A stretch of 48,165 bases of DNA, from contig JAUZPY010000004.1 in NCBI GenBank assembly GCA_030705805.1, forward strand, positions 1 to 48,165. Reading direction: 5' to 3'. The stretch is from Bacillota bacterium (GTDB lineage: Bacteria > Bacillota > Clostridia > CAKSNL01 > HGM11501). The notes below the pieces were generated by a model that saw nothing but the letters and a program-made list of their open reading frames with translations, was not told where the DNA came from and searched no databases. Of the stretch, positions 18,736 to 27,651 are shown piece by piece. Both the position numbers and the translations under genes were made by a program. Within the stretch, counting starts at the first letter, position 1. Each line of letters opens with the position of its first letter.

Positions 18736-19443
18736 TTAATCGCCTTCTATCATTCTATAACCTACGCCAACCTCTGTAAATATATACCTTGGCTGTGCCG
18801 GATTTTTTTCGATTTTTCTTCTTATATTAGCCATGTTTACACGGAGTATTTGATTATCGGTTTTTTGTGTTGAGCCCCACAGCTCGCGTATAATGAAATC
18901 ATACGTCAGCACTTTTCCGGCAAATTTACCTAAAAGAGCAACAAGCTTAAATTCATGTTGGGTCAGGTTAGAGTCCACGCCATCTATATACACTCTATAT
19001 TTGTCATAGTCTATTACAAGGCCATCAACGCAATATTTGCCGCTTTGCGCAATTTCCTTGCTAAGTATAGATGTTCGGGTGTGCCTTATTGCAGTCCTTA
19101 TTCGAGCAAGCAATTCCGATGTGCCAAAGGGTTTGGTTATATAGTCATCAGCACCCAAATCAAGAGCTTCAACTTTATCTTTTTCGCGTGAACGAGCAGA
19201 TACTACTATAATAGGTGTAGTTGTCCAACTGCGAACCATTTTAATTATTTCCATTCCATCTATATCAGGCAGACCTAAATCAAGAATTATTAAATCAGGG
19301 CAATGTGAAGAAATTATAGCATATGCTTTTTTACCGTTAGCCGCAGTTATGTATTTATAGTCGTTAGCATCTAATATTGTACAAATAAAATTACTTATAC
19401 TTTTTTCATCTTCTACAACCAATATTTTATCTCTAATTTCCAT
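18736..19443 (-). CDS. OmpR/KdpE-like response regulator
   Basis: ILVVEDEKSI, LDLGLPDIDG, KPF, winged-helix C-term; GGAGG RBS before ATG 19443. Confidence 0.9.
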   Translation of the reverse strand: MEIRDKILVVEDEKSISNFICTILDANDYKYITAANGKKAYAIISSHCPDLIILDLGLPDIDGMEIIKMVRSWTTTPIIVVSARSREKDKVEALDLGADDYITKPFGTSELLARIRTAIRHTRTSILSKEIAQSGKYCVDGLVIDYDKYRVYIDGVDSNLTQHEFKLVALLGKFAGKVLTYDFIIRELWGSTQKTDNQILRVNMANIRRKIEKNPAQPRYIFTEVGVGYRMIEGD

Positions 19444-19459
19444 TATCAAATCCTCCTTT

Positions 19460-20500
19460 TCAAAGCGGAAGCGTAAATTCAAAAACCGCTCCACCATCTT
19501 TTTTGTTATAAGCTCTTAAATTTCCGCCATGAGCTTTTATAATTGTCATACAAACCGATAAGCCTATTCCCATATTGCGTTTTATTCCGGCTAGTTCCTT
19601 ATCCTCTGAAATAACATTACCGCCACATAGGTGAGATAACATTTCATCCTTTAATCCGTTTCCGTTATCGGAAACTGTAATAGTCGCGAAAGATTCGTTT
19701 ACATCAGCCTGTATATCAATTACAGTAGTTTTTTCTCCATGAATAACTGCATTTTCCAATAAATTCAATAATACCTGTTCAATAAGAAGTGCATCCATTG
19801 GAACAAACAGTATATCATCGGGGACTTTAATGTTCAATTCAATATTTGGAAATTGCCTTTTAAATTTAGAAGCTGCATCTCCTAAGACTTCTTCTATTAT
19901 TTCAGGGTTTTTATCAACTTTTGCAAAAGAGTCGTTAATTCTGGTTATGGATAAAAGATTTTCTACTGTGCGTATAAGCCAAACTGCCTCATCTTTTATG
20001 TCTGATACAAGTGTATATTTAGCTTCATCTGAAAGCTTGCCGCAGTTATCCAAATAGGCTGTAGAAGACCCTAATATTGAAGACAATGGGGTTCTTATAT
20101 CGTGAGATATTGCTCTTAATAAATTAGCTTTAGTTTTTTCCTTTTCAATTTCATCTTTAATAACAGCATATTTTTTCACCTGAATTTTCAAAGAACTTAC
20201 AACTATGGAGCCGATAAGCATTATAATAAAATTCAAAGCATAATCAAAAACTTCAGAATTAACCTTAAATATGTAAATTCCAAAAACTGCTATTATTGAC
20301 ATTATGCTGCCGTATATATATCCTCCTGTAAATCTGGAAACCAAGATAACAGCAAGTATAAATACCAGACTGCAATAATTTGCATGATGAAAAAACCTAC
20401 TTAAAATAAAGCATATTATAAAAGCAATAATTAATATTCCTAAAGCTATAAAACAGTTTTTTAAATTAAGTAAAAATTTATGTTTTCTTTTATTGCACAT
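19460..20500 (-). CDS. KdpD-like sensor histidine kinase (DUF4118 membrane region plus HisKA/HATPase)
   Basis: four-TM N-term; AISHDIRTPLSSILG H-box; NLLENAVIHG N-box; NMGIGLSVC; lacks N-terminal KdpD sensor/Usp domains. Confidence 0.85.
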   Translation of the reverse strand: MCNKRKHKFLLNLKNCFIALGILIIAFIICFILSRFFHHANYCSLVFILAVILVSRFTGGYIYGSIMSIIAVFGIYIFKVNSEVFDYALNFIIMLIGSIVVSSLKIQVKKYAVIKDEIEKEKTKANLLRAISHDIRTPLSSILGSSTAYLDNCGKLSDEAKYTLVSDIKDEAVWLIRTVENLLSITRINDSFAKVDKNPEIIEEVLGDAASKFKRQFPNIELNIKVPDDILFVPMDALLIEQVLLNLLENAVIHGEKTTVIDIQADVNESFATITVSDNGNGLKDEMLSHLCGGNVISEDKELAGIKRNMGIGLSVCMTIIKAHGGNLRAYNKKDGGAVFEFTLPL

Positions 20501-20601
20501 TATAATACACCTCACTATAAATATTACAACTTAAATATCTAATATACTTACATTAAATATGGTTTATAATGTTATTTTAGAAAACATAGAGGATGATTTG
20601 C

Positions 20602-20706
20602 TTAAGCATAAGAGGGGAGAAAGCAGCTCATCCGGCGCTAAAAGGTGGCAGGCACAAAAGACGTGAAATAATGAGCCAAGTGTGTGTTCGGCTTTCTTAT
20701 GCTTAA
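20602..20706. repeat. 105-bp element E with TTAAGCATAAGA terminal inverted repeats
   Basis: TTAAGCATAAGAGGGGAGAAAGCAGC ... GGCTTTCTTATGCTTAA; right end overlaps the stop codon of the ABC ATPase. Confidence 0.65.
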
Positions 20707-21452
20707 AGGTTAGTGTCACTTCTAAATCTTTCAAGGAATTCTCTTGTACGCTGATTCTTTGGATGCTTAAAAATAGCATCAGGTGTACCATCTTCGCAAA
20801 TAATGCCATTTGACATAAATACAACTCTATTTGAAACATCACGGGCGAAAGCCATTTCGTGAGTTACAACTATCATTGTGAGTCCGTCTTTAGCAAGATT
20901 TCTCATTACGGTAAGTACTTCCTGAACCATTTGAGGATCAAGTGCGGAAGTTGGCTCATCAAACAGCAAAACATCCGGATTCATGGATAGAGCCCGGGCA
21001 ATGGCAGCTCTTTGCTTTTGACCGCCGGATAGTTGATGAGGCTTAGCATTTATATATGGTAACATTCCAACCTTATTTAGGTAGTATTCGGATATTTTAC
21101 GGGCTTCATCTTTGTTTTTCTTTGATATCTTGGTTACGCCAACCATACAGTTTTCTATTACTGTCATATTATTGAAAAGATTAAAGCCTTGAAAAACCAT
21201 ACCAACTTTCGATCTGTAAGCTGACTGGCTAAAACGACTGCCCAGTATAGATTTTTGCTTATATTTTATATCACCGCTTGTTGGGTCTTCTAAAAGATTT
21301 ATACATCTTAAAAGAGTAGATTTTCCGGATCCTGAAGAACCGATAATGCAAATTACATCCCCTTGATTGACGGAAAAATCAATATCTTTTAATACTACAT
21401 TAGTGCCAAAGTTTTTGCTTAAGTGTACAACTTCTAATATATGCCTGTCCAT
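20703..21452 (-). CDS. amino-acid ABC transporter ATP-binding protein (GlnQ-like)
   Basis: Walker [45 protein letters not shown]. Confidence 0.95.
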   Translation of the reverse strand: MDRHILEVVHLSKNFGTNVVLKDIDFSVNQGDVICIIGSSGSGKSTLLRCINLLEDPTSGDIKYKQKSILGSRFSQSAYRSKVGMVFQGFNLFNNMTVIENCMVGVTKISKKNKDEARKISEYYLNKVGMLPYINAKPHQLSGGQKQRAAIARALSMNPDVLLFDEPTSALDPQMVQEVLTVMRNLAKDGLTMIVVTHEMAFARDVSNRVVFMSNGIICEDGTPDAIFKHPKNQRTREFLERFRSDTNL

Positions 21453-21456
21453 TATA

Positions 21457-22278
21457 TTATCTGCCTCCGTCCCTGGAATCTTTGTTAAGATTACCTACAA
21501 TATTTTTCTTTCCGATACTGTAAAGTCCGCTGGTATGTGTTAATGTATCTGTTGTCGCAAGATCATAGTTGGCAGGGCCGTCCATCTTATCCTCCCACAA
21601 TCTTAATAGGCGGGAACAGGTAAATGTTAGTACAAAATATATTCCCATAGCTACAGCAAAGGCTTCAAAATATGTATACAACGCTCCGGCAATGCCTTTT
21701 GTTGTATAAAAAAGTTCAACAGTTCCGATTATAGACAGAACGCAGGTGTCTTTTATATTTATTATCAAATTGTTACCTATTTGAGGCATAATGTTTCTCA
21801 AAGCCTGCGGGAAAACAACATTTATCATTGTCTGAAAATGCGTCATTCCTATAGCTTTTGCACCTTCGGTTTGACCTATATCTACCGATAGAATACCGCC
21901 TCTTACTGTTTCAGCCATGTATGCTCCCGTATTAATTGAAACGATAAAAAATGCGGCAAACCACATGGACATGTTAATGCCAAAAAGAGCGGCAGAACCA
22001 AAGTAAATAAACATTGCTTGAGCCATCATTGGCGTGCCTCTGAAGACCTCAACATAGATATTTAATATAATACGTATAACGCCGAGGAAGAACCACCTAA
22101 CAGGATTCTTAGACCTTTCAGCGGGTATTGTCTGAACAATACCCACCAAAAAACCTATTATACAACCAATAAAGGTGGAAACCAGAGCAATAGCCATAGT
22201 TACTCCGGCACCTCTTAAAAATGACATTCCATATCTTTCTAATATGTAAATTATTCTTTCGCCAAATGAAGTAGGCAT
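21457..22278 (-). CDS. amino-acid ABC transporter permease
   Basis: [44 protein letters not shown]-loop. Confidence 0.95.
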   Translation of the reverse strand: MPTSFGERIIYILERYGMSFLRGAGVTMAIALVSTFIGCIIGFLVGIVQTIPAERSKNPVRWFFLGVIRIILNIYVEVFRGTPMMAQAMFIYFGSAALFGINMSMWFAAFFIVSINTGAYMAETVRGGILSVDIGQTEGAKAIGMTHFQTMINVVFPQALRNIMPQIGNNLIINIKDTCVLSIIGTVELFYTTKGIAGALYTYFEAFAVAMGIYFVLTFTCSRLLRLWEDKMDGPANYDLATTDTLTHTSGLYSIGKKNIVGNLNKDSRDGGR

Positions 22279-22294
22279 TTAAATCTCTCCCGAA

Positions 22295-23143
22295 TTATTT
22301 GCTTAAAGGCTGAACCTTTATAGCATCTTTCATCATATTTTCGTAATCATCCGGTGTCATCTTAGATAAAACTCCGTTAATCTTATTTAATAAATCTTTG
22401 TTGCCTTTCTGAAGTGAAACACCAATGTTTATTTCTTCATCAGATACTTTAAAGTCTCCGCTTGTGCCTGAGAAGTTAAGCATTTTAAAATCAGGATATG
22501 CTACACAGGCAGCCATAGCTGTAGGCTTATCTGTTACAATAGCATCGCATTTGTTAGATTCAAGAGCCACTAACATTGCGGGTGCAGATTCCTGAGCGGG
22601 AAGTATTTTGGCATCTTTTATCTGGGGAAGACAAGAATCATACCATACTGTGTTCTGCTGAGAAGTGCAGGTTGCACCGGCTAAATCAGCTATGCTTTTT
22701 GCATCCTTATATTTTCCTTCAGATTTTACAAGAGAAACTATTGAAGCATAGTAATAAGGTTTTGAAAAATCAACCATTTTCAATCTGTCTGCTGTTATAG
22801 ACTGTCCTGCTATTACACAGTCAACAGTGCCTGCCTGAACTGCTGTAACCAATGAATCCCAGTCAAGCTTTACAATCTCTAATTTCATACCAAGCTCATC
22901 GGCTATATGCTTTGCCATCATAACATCATAACCATAAGCGTAGTCTGAGCTGTCCTTTATTTGAACAGCACCGTTTGAATTGTCCGGCTGTGTCCAGTTA
23001 TAAGGAGCATAGCCGCATTCCATAGCTACGGTAAGTGTGTTGTCGGTTAATGTGCTTCCTGTAGTCCCTTTAGTACCACAGCCTGTAAACAAAGTTACAG
23101 TTGCCAGAATAACCACGGTTAATAAACAAATTTGTCTTTTCAT
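22295..23143 (-). CDS. amino-acid ABC transporter substrate-binding lipoprotein (candidate lysine importer)
   Basis: lipobox TLFTGCG; type 3 solute-binding fold motifs; downstream of lysine riboswitch. Confidence 0.92.
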   Translation of the reverse strand: MKRQICLLTVVILATVTLFTGCGTKGTTGSTLTDNTLTVAMECGYAPYNWTQPDNSNGAVQIKDSSDYAYGYDVMMAKHIADELGMKLEIVKLDWDSLVTAVQAGTVDCVIAGQSITADRLKMVDFSKPYYYASIVSLVKSEGKYKDAKSIADLAGATCTSQQNTVWYDSCLPQIKDAKILPAQESAPAMLVALESNKCDAIVTDKPTAMAACVAYPDFKMLNFSGTSGDFKVSDEEINIGVSLQKGNKDLLNKINGVLSKMTPDDYENMMKDAIKVQPLSK

Positions 23144-23240
23144 TAGTATCAAACCTTTCATAATTAATAATGCTGTGCACTTCCCACCATTGGAAAGTTA
23201 CACAGCACTAATAAATTCAAATATATGATTTTATTTGTCC

Positions 23241-23401
23241 ATGACAGCTCTCCACATATGTGGCAGTCCACTGCATATTTTACAGTGACCCAGTTATTTT
23301 TCTTTGGGCAAGAAAAACACTTCGGCAAAAAGACCTTTTTTATGCTGCGGATGCCCGTCCTTAAGCAGCATAATACTCTTCCTTTTTTGCGCCTCTATCA
23401 T
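23241..23401 (-). ncRNA. lysine riboswitch (L box) aptamer
   Basis: minus strand ATGATAGAGGCGCAAAAAAGGAAGAGTA ... AAGGACGGGCATCC ... TTGCCGAAGTG ... AACTGGGTCACTGTAAAATATGCAGTGGACTGCCAC ... GTGGAGAGCTGTCAT; P1 arms ATGATAG/CTGTCAT pair fully (one G-U). Confidence 0.92.
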
Positions 23402-23509
23402 TATTTCTAATTTAATTAGAATTTTATCATATATGCATATATTTTGCAAACAAAATTTAAAATAAATATATACAAAATTTTTGTTAAGATATAGTTAATG
23501 TTTATATGT

Positions 23510-24928
23510 TTACTCTAAAGTGTCGGGATTATCATCATTTTTCTTTGATCCGATGCTTAATATTAAATTCAATACAATACCGAAAATAGCTGCACCGGCG
23601 ATACAGGGAACACCCATTCCGAAGAACTTAATGTTACCGCCGAAAGCATATTGACCGCCAAGACCTATTACCATGATGGAAGCAATAACAGCAATATTTT
23701 TTGCACTGAACATATTAACCTTTTTATCGATCATTATTGCGATACCCTGAGCGGCGATTGCACCAAATAAGTATATTTCAAGACCGCCTATTACTGCCAA
23801 AGGTATACCGTAAATTACCTGAATTAAAGGAGTAAAGCAAGATATTACCATAGCAATAATTGAAGCAGCAATAAGTACGGATATTGAGAATACCTTTGAA
23901 ATTGCCATAGTGCTTATATTTTCACCGTAATTTGTTCCGGCAGGTCCGCCAACAAAACCGGAAATCATATCGCAGATACCGTCGCCGATTAAGTTACGGT
24001 CAAGCATATCGGCAAGACTGTAATTCATCTTACGGTTTTTCTTTTTTTCAATATCTTTTACATAAATATCAAGTTGATAAATATGAGCTGTAGATTCAGG
24101 AATTGTTGCAATTGCGATAGGCATAATGCCGACTACAGCTTCCCAGGATACTTTTGGAAGCGAAAAAGCAGGCAATGCAAAAGGTCCAAAGCTCCAGAGT
24201 GAACTGTTTAAAGCAGCTTCAGGCATCGAACGGAACATGTTCATATCGCCTACAGCGTATAAAAGTCCTGCAACTAAACAGCCTGTTGCTGCGCCTAAAA
24301 GAAGGGGAAGCTGACCTAAGAAGCCTTTAAGGTATCTGGAATAAAGAATGGTTGAGAGTAATGTGACAAGGGATACAACCCATACCCAGTTAGAACCAAG
24401 AATTCCGACAGTGTCAGCTTTAGGAGCGGCGTCACTTAAAGCATTTCCGGCTAAGGTAAGGCCTATAATCATAGCAATAGAACCTGTAATGGAAGGAGGT
24501 AATATTTTTTCTATTGCCTTACGTCCTGCAAACCTTACAATTATACCTGCTGCTACGGATACTAAACCTGACATTATGATACCGAATTGAGCATATGATA
24601 TCAATTCGGTGGGGAGTATGCCCGTTGCTTTGAAGGATGCAATCTGATCTGCACTGCCTTTAGCAGCTACGAGGCTTGCAATAGCTGTAAGGTAAGCAAA
24701 GCTTGAACCATAATACAGAGGAATCTTTTTTCCTGAAATCATTATGAAACAGAGTGTTGCAAGACCGCTTGCAAAAATTGTTGTGGATACCTGGAAGCCT
24801 GTGATTAATGCTACCGCAATTGTTGCAGGGAACATTACTATTACCTGTTGGATAGCGTATAGTAATAGTTTCCAAGTGGTTGGTCTTTCGTCAGGTAAAT
24901 ACCCGACAATTGGTTTTGAGTCTTTCAT
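23510..24928 (-). CDS. uraA: uracil/xanthine permease (NCS2 family, UraA/PyrP-like)
   Basis: PATIAVALITGF, YGSSFAYLTAIASL, ESTAHIYQL, GGPAGTNYGENISTMAISKV. Confidence 0.92.
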   Translation of the reverse strand: MKDSKPIVGYLPDERPTTWKLLLYAIQQVIVMFPATIAVALITGFQVSTTIFASGLATLCFIMISGKKIPLYYGSSFAYLTAIASLVAAKGSADQIASFKATGILPTELISYAQFGIIMSGLVSVAAGIIVRFAGRKAIEKILPPSITGSIAMIIGLTLAGNALSDAAPKADTVGILGSNWVWVVSLVTLLSTILYSRYLKGFLGQLPLLLGAATGCLVAGLLYAVGDMNMFRSMPEAALNSSLWSFGPFALPAFSLPKVSWEAVVGIMPIAIATIPESTAHIYQLDIYVKDIEKKKNRKMNYSLADMLDRNLIGDGICDMISGFVGGPAGTNYGENISTMAISKVFSISVLIAASIIAMVISCFTPLIQVIYGIPLAVIGGLEIYLFGAIAAQGIAIMIDKKVNMFSAKNIAVIASIMVIGLGGQYAFGGNIKFFGMGVPCIAGAAIFGIVLNLILSIGSKKNDDNPDTLE

Positions 24929-24956
24929 TAGTATTTCTCCCCTTTTTATTTAAATT

Positions 24957-25475
24957 TTATTGGATTGTAACATTAGTTTCCCCGTCAAGTTCTTTGAGGT
25001 GAACGATGACCTCTTCGCTTAAGGAAGACGGAATGTTTTTTCCGATAAAAGTAGCTTTTATCGGAAACTCAATATGTCCTCTGTCTACAAGAGCCGCATA
25101 TTGAACTTGTGCAGGGCGGCCATGTGATATTAAAGCATCCAAAGCAGCCCTCGCTGTGCGTCCCGTAAAAAATACATCATCTACTAAAATAACGGTTTTT
25201 CCGACAATTGAAAAAAGGATTTCCGTTTTGTCTTTCTTTTGATTTTGCGTATTAACCAAATCGTCACGAAAGTTTGTAATGTCCAGCTTACCAACGGGGA
25301 TCTCCGCCATACTTATTTTCTTAATGTTATACGCTAATCTTTGCGCAATAGGCACGCCTCTTGTCCAAATTCCTACAAGGCATATATCATTTGGATTTTT
25401 GTTTCTTTCTATAATCTGGTGCGCAATTCTAAAAAGAGCACAGGTAACATCATCCTCATTCATAAGCTCCTTCAT
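24957..25475 (-). CDS. pyrR: bifunctional pyrimidine operon regulator / uracil phosphoribosyltransferase
   Basis: ALFRIAHQIIERN, LVGIWTRGVPIA, VILVDDVFFTGRTARAALDAL. Confidence 0.96.
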   Translation of the reverse strand: MKELMNEDDVTCALFRIAHQIIERNKNPNDICLVGIWTRGVPIAQRLAYNIKKISMAEIPVGKLDITNFRDDLVNTQNQKKDKTEILFSIVGKTVILVDDVFFTGRTARAALDALISHGRPAQVQYAALVDRGHIEFPIKATFIGKNIPSSLSEEVIVHLKELDGETNVTIQ

Positions 25476-25512
25476 GTAACGCCTCCTTCTTTAAAAAATG
25501 CCGGCTAAACAC

Positions 25513-25543
25513 AAAAAAGCCTTGCCCGCAAACGGACAAGGCT
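25513..25543 (-). terminator. attenuator terminator in pyrR leader
   Basis: minus strand GCCTTGTCCGTTTGCGGGCAAGGCTTTTTT. Confidence 0.85.
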
Positions 25544-25569
25544 GTAGTGTCAAAAAGTTGCAAGAATTA

Positions 25570-25602
25570 ATATAACCTTTCCAGCATCACGGTACTGAAT
25601 TA
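25570..25602 (-). promoter_or_regulatory. PyrR-binding loop / anti-antiterminator
   Basis: minus strand CAGTACCGTGATGCTGGAAAGGTTATA upstream of terminator; resembles PyrR binding loop consensus. Confidence 0.65.
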
Positions 25603-25625
25603 AAAATTAGTTTAATTTTTAGTTC

Positions 25626-25655
25626 AGTATACCATAAAGAAATAGTGTATGTAAA
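25626..25655 (-). promoter_or_regulatory. sigma-A-type promoter for pyrR-uraA
   Basis: TTTACA-N18-TATACT on minus strand. Confidence 0.7.
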
Positions 25656-25713
25656 TCCCGAATTATGTAAAAAATATATAAATCTTGTCAAAAAAGCGCA
25701 AATAAAAGCAAGA

Positions 25714-25852
25714 TAAAAATCTGCGAGAGGCAAGCAAGATTTTCTGTTTCGCGAAGCGAAATGAAAATTTGCAAGGTAAGCAAGATTTTTTGTCTTACAA
25801 AGCGAGATGAAAATCTGCGGTAATCTGCGGTAATCTGCGGTAATCTGCAAGG
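25714..25852. repeat. decayed ~48-bp tandem repeat followed by 10-bp (GTAATCTGCG) tandem repeats
   Basis: AAAATCTGCGAGAGGCAAGCAAGATTTTCTGTTTCGCGAAGCGAAATG / AAAATTTGCAAGGTAAGCAAGATTTTTTGTCTTACAAAGCGAGATG / AAAATCTGCG GTAATCTGCG GTAATCTGCG GTAATCTGCA. Confidence 0.8.
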
Positions 25853-26236
25853 CTCGTTGTCGCATTGACAGGCGTCAGAACGTCTATACCTCCTCCTTGC
25901 AGGACAGAAAAAAATCTTCGAAAATCTTTTTAGACTTACGGACGGAGAATAGTATTAGCATTATTGATATTTTATTAACGAATATTTAATTTAAAAAAAA
26001 CACGATTTTTCTTAAATGTTAATCAAAAATTGATATATTAACAGCAAATTAACAAATTTTAAAAAGCAGTTATATAATAAAAACCCTGTAGAGGTGTGTA
26101 TATTAACATTTTTTTTATGATATAGTACAAAGCTGTATACCGTTATAACAAAATATGTTATATAATTATTCAGAAAAAATGTGTATTTACTATAATTTAA
26201 GTAATAATAAAATCAGAGAGAAGGAATTATTATACT

Positions 26237-27448
26237 ATGCATGTTTACGACGAAGCTTTGAGGTGCTTAAAATGTAAAAATCCTCAATGTATAAATGGGT
26301 GTCCGATAAAAAATTCGATTCCCCAGATGATAAAAGCTTTTACCGAGGGAAGAATTGAAGAGGCAGGCAATATGATATTTTCAAACAATCCGCTGTCTCT
26401 TGTTTGCTCATTGATATGTGATCATGATAATCAATGTGAGGGGCATTGTGTGCTTGCGAAAAAAGGACAGTCCGTGCATATAAGTACTATTGAAAATTAT
26501 ATATCCGATACTTGCTTTGAAAGAATAAATACGGATTGCGCCGAAAAAAACGGTAAAAGGGTTGCTGTTATAGGAGCGGGCCCCGCAGGAATAACAATAG
26601 CGATTTGTTTAGCTAAAAAAGGTTACAGCGTTACTATTTTTGAATCGAAGGACAAAATAGGAGGAGTTTTACAATACGGTATACCGGAATTTAGGCTACC
26701 TAAATCGGTCCTTGCCAGATACAAAAAGAAATTACTTGACTTTGGAATTAAAATCAGACCAAACACGACAATTGGCGGAGCGCTCGAGATTCACAATCTT
26801 TTTCAGGATGGATACAAAAGTGTGTTTATCGGAACCGGCGTTTGGCGGCCTAAAACTTTAGGAGTAAAGGGTGAATCCCTTGGAAATGTTCATTTTGCTA
26901 TTGATTATCTTTCCAGTCCTGATCAATATAACCTGGGAGATACCGTTTCAATTATCGGAGCGGGCAATTCCGCAATGGACGTGGCAAGGACAGTACTGCG
27001 GCATGGGTCAAGAAATGTAACGCTTTATGCTAAAGGAACAAAAAGTGAGGCCAGCCGCCACGAAACAACATATGCACTATTGGATGGTGCTTCCATTGAG
27101 TATGCTGTTGAAATTGAAGAGATTACTGAAGAGGGTCCTTTGTTCAGACGTATTCTTTACAATACAGACGGCTCGATTGCAGGATACTCCGATGATGTGG
27201 AGCAGGTGCATTCGGATTCAACTATTATTGCCATCAGCCAGGGACCTAAAAATAAATTAGTAAATACAACAGCCGGACTTGTTGCAACAGCAGAAGGTCT
27301 TTTAAAGACAGACGAAAACGGCATGACTACTGTAGAAGGGGTATTTGCATCGGGAGATGTTGTTCTTGGCGCTAAAAATGTTGTACTTGCAGTAGATAAC
27401 AGTAAGCAGGTAGCTGAGGCTATGGACAAGTATATGAAAAATTTATAG
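26237..27448 (+). CDS. NAD(P)-binding GltD-like oxidoreductase (glutamate synthase small-subunit family)
   Basis: CLKCKNPQCINGCPIKNSIP Fe-S motif; AVIGAGPAGITIAICLAKKG; GVLQYGIPEFRLPK; IGAGNSAMDVARTVLR. Confidence 0.92.
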   Translation: MHVYDEALRCLKCKNPQCINGCPIKNSIPQMIKAFTEGRIEEAGNMIFSNNPLSLVCSLICDHDNQCEGHCVLAKKGQSVHISTIENYISDTCFERINTDCAEKNGKRVAVIGAGPAGITIAICLAKKGYSVTIFESKDKIGGVLQYGIPEFRLPKSVLARYKKKLLDFGIKIRPNTTIGGALEIHNLFQDGYKSVFIGTGVWRPKTLGVKGESLGNVHFAIDYLSSPDQYNLGDTVSIIGAGNSAMDVARTVLRHGSRNVTLYAKGTKSEASRHETTYALLDGASIEYAVEIEEITEEGPLFRRILYNTDGSIAGYSDDVEQVHSDSTIIAISQGPKNKLVNTTAGLVATAEGLLKTDENGMTTVEGVFASGDVVLGAKNVVLAVDNSKQVAEAMDKYMKNL

Positions 27449-27540
27449 TATTTTTTATTTGCATTCTATGATGTTTTATTGTATAATGCAAAAGATGGGA
27501 AATTTCGACATAATTATATAAATTAAGAAAGGATAAATTA

Positions 27541-27579
27541 ATGAATTGGTTTTTAGCATTTATTATCTTATCCTTTTAA
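27541..27579 (+). CDS. 12-aa hydrophobic ORF MNWFLAFIILSF (possible leader peptide)
   Basis: GAAAGGATAAATT upstream of ATG; stop at 27577-27579. Confidence 0.25.
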   Translation: MNWFLAFIILSF

Positions 27580-27651
27580 ATTTGCTTCATATTAATTATG
27601 CTTAAATTAAATTTTTACTTTAGGGATTATAAATGAAAAAGAGGGTACTGT

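Noticed and set aside
20564-20842. 92-aa minus-strand ORF across element E
   Set aside because: Alternate frame of the ABC ATPase 3' end plus repeat sequence; no RBS.
23225-23410. 61-aa plus-strand ORF MILFVHDSSPHMWQ...
   Set aside because: Exactly antisense to the lysine riboswitch aptamer; composition not protein-like.
25811-25852. Possible CRISPR array
   Set aside because: 10-bp units are directly adjacent with no unique spacers; a simple tandem repeat. No true CRISPR array is visible inside this window.
25587-25865. 92-aa minus-strand ORF MRQRALQITADYRRLPQ...
   Set aside because: Runs through tandem repeats and the pyrR promoter; repeat-derived open frame.
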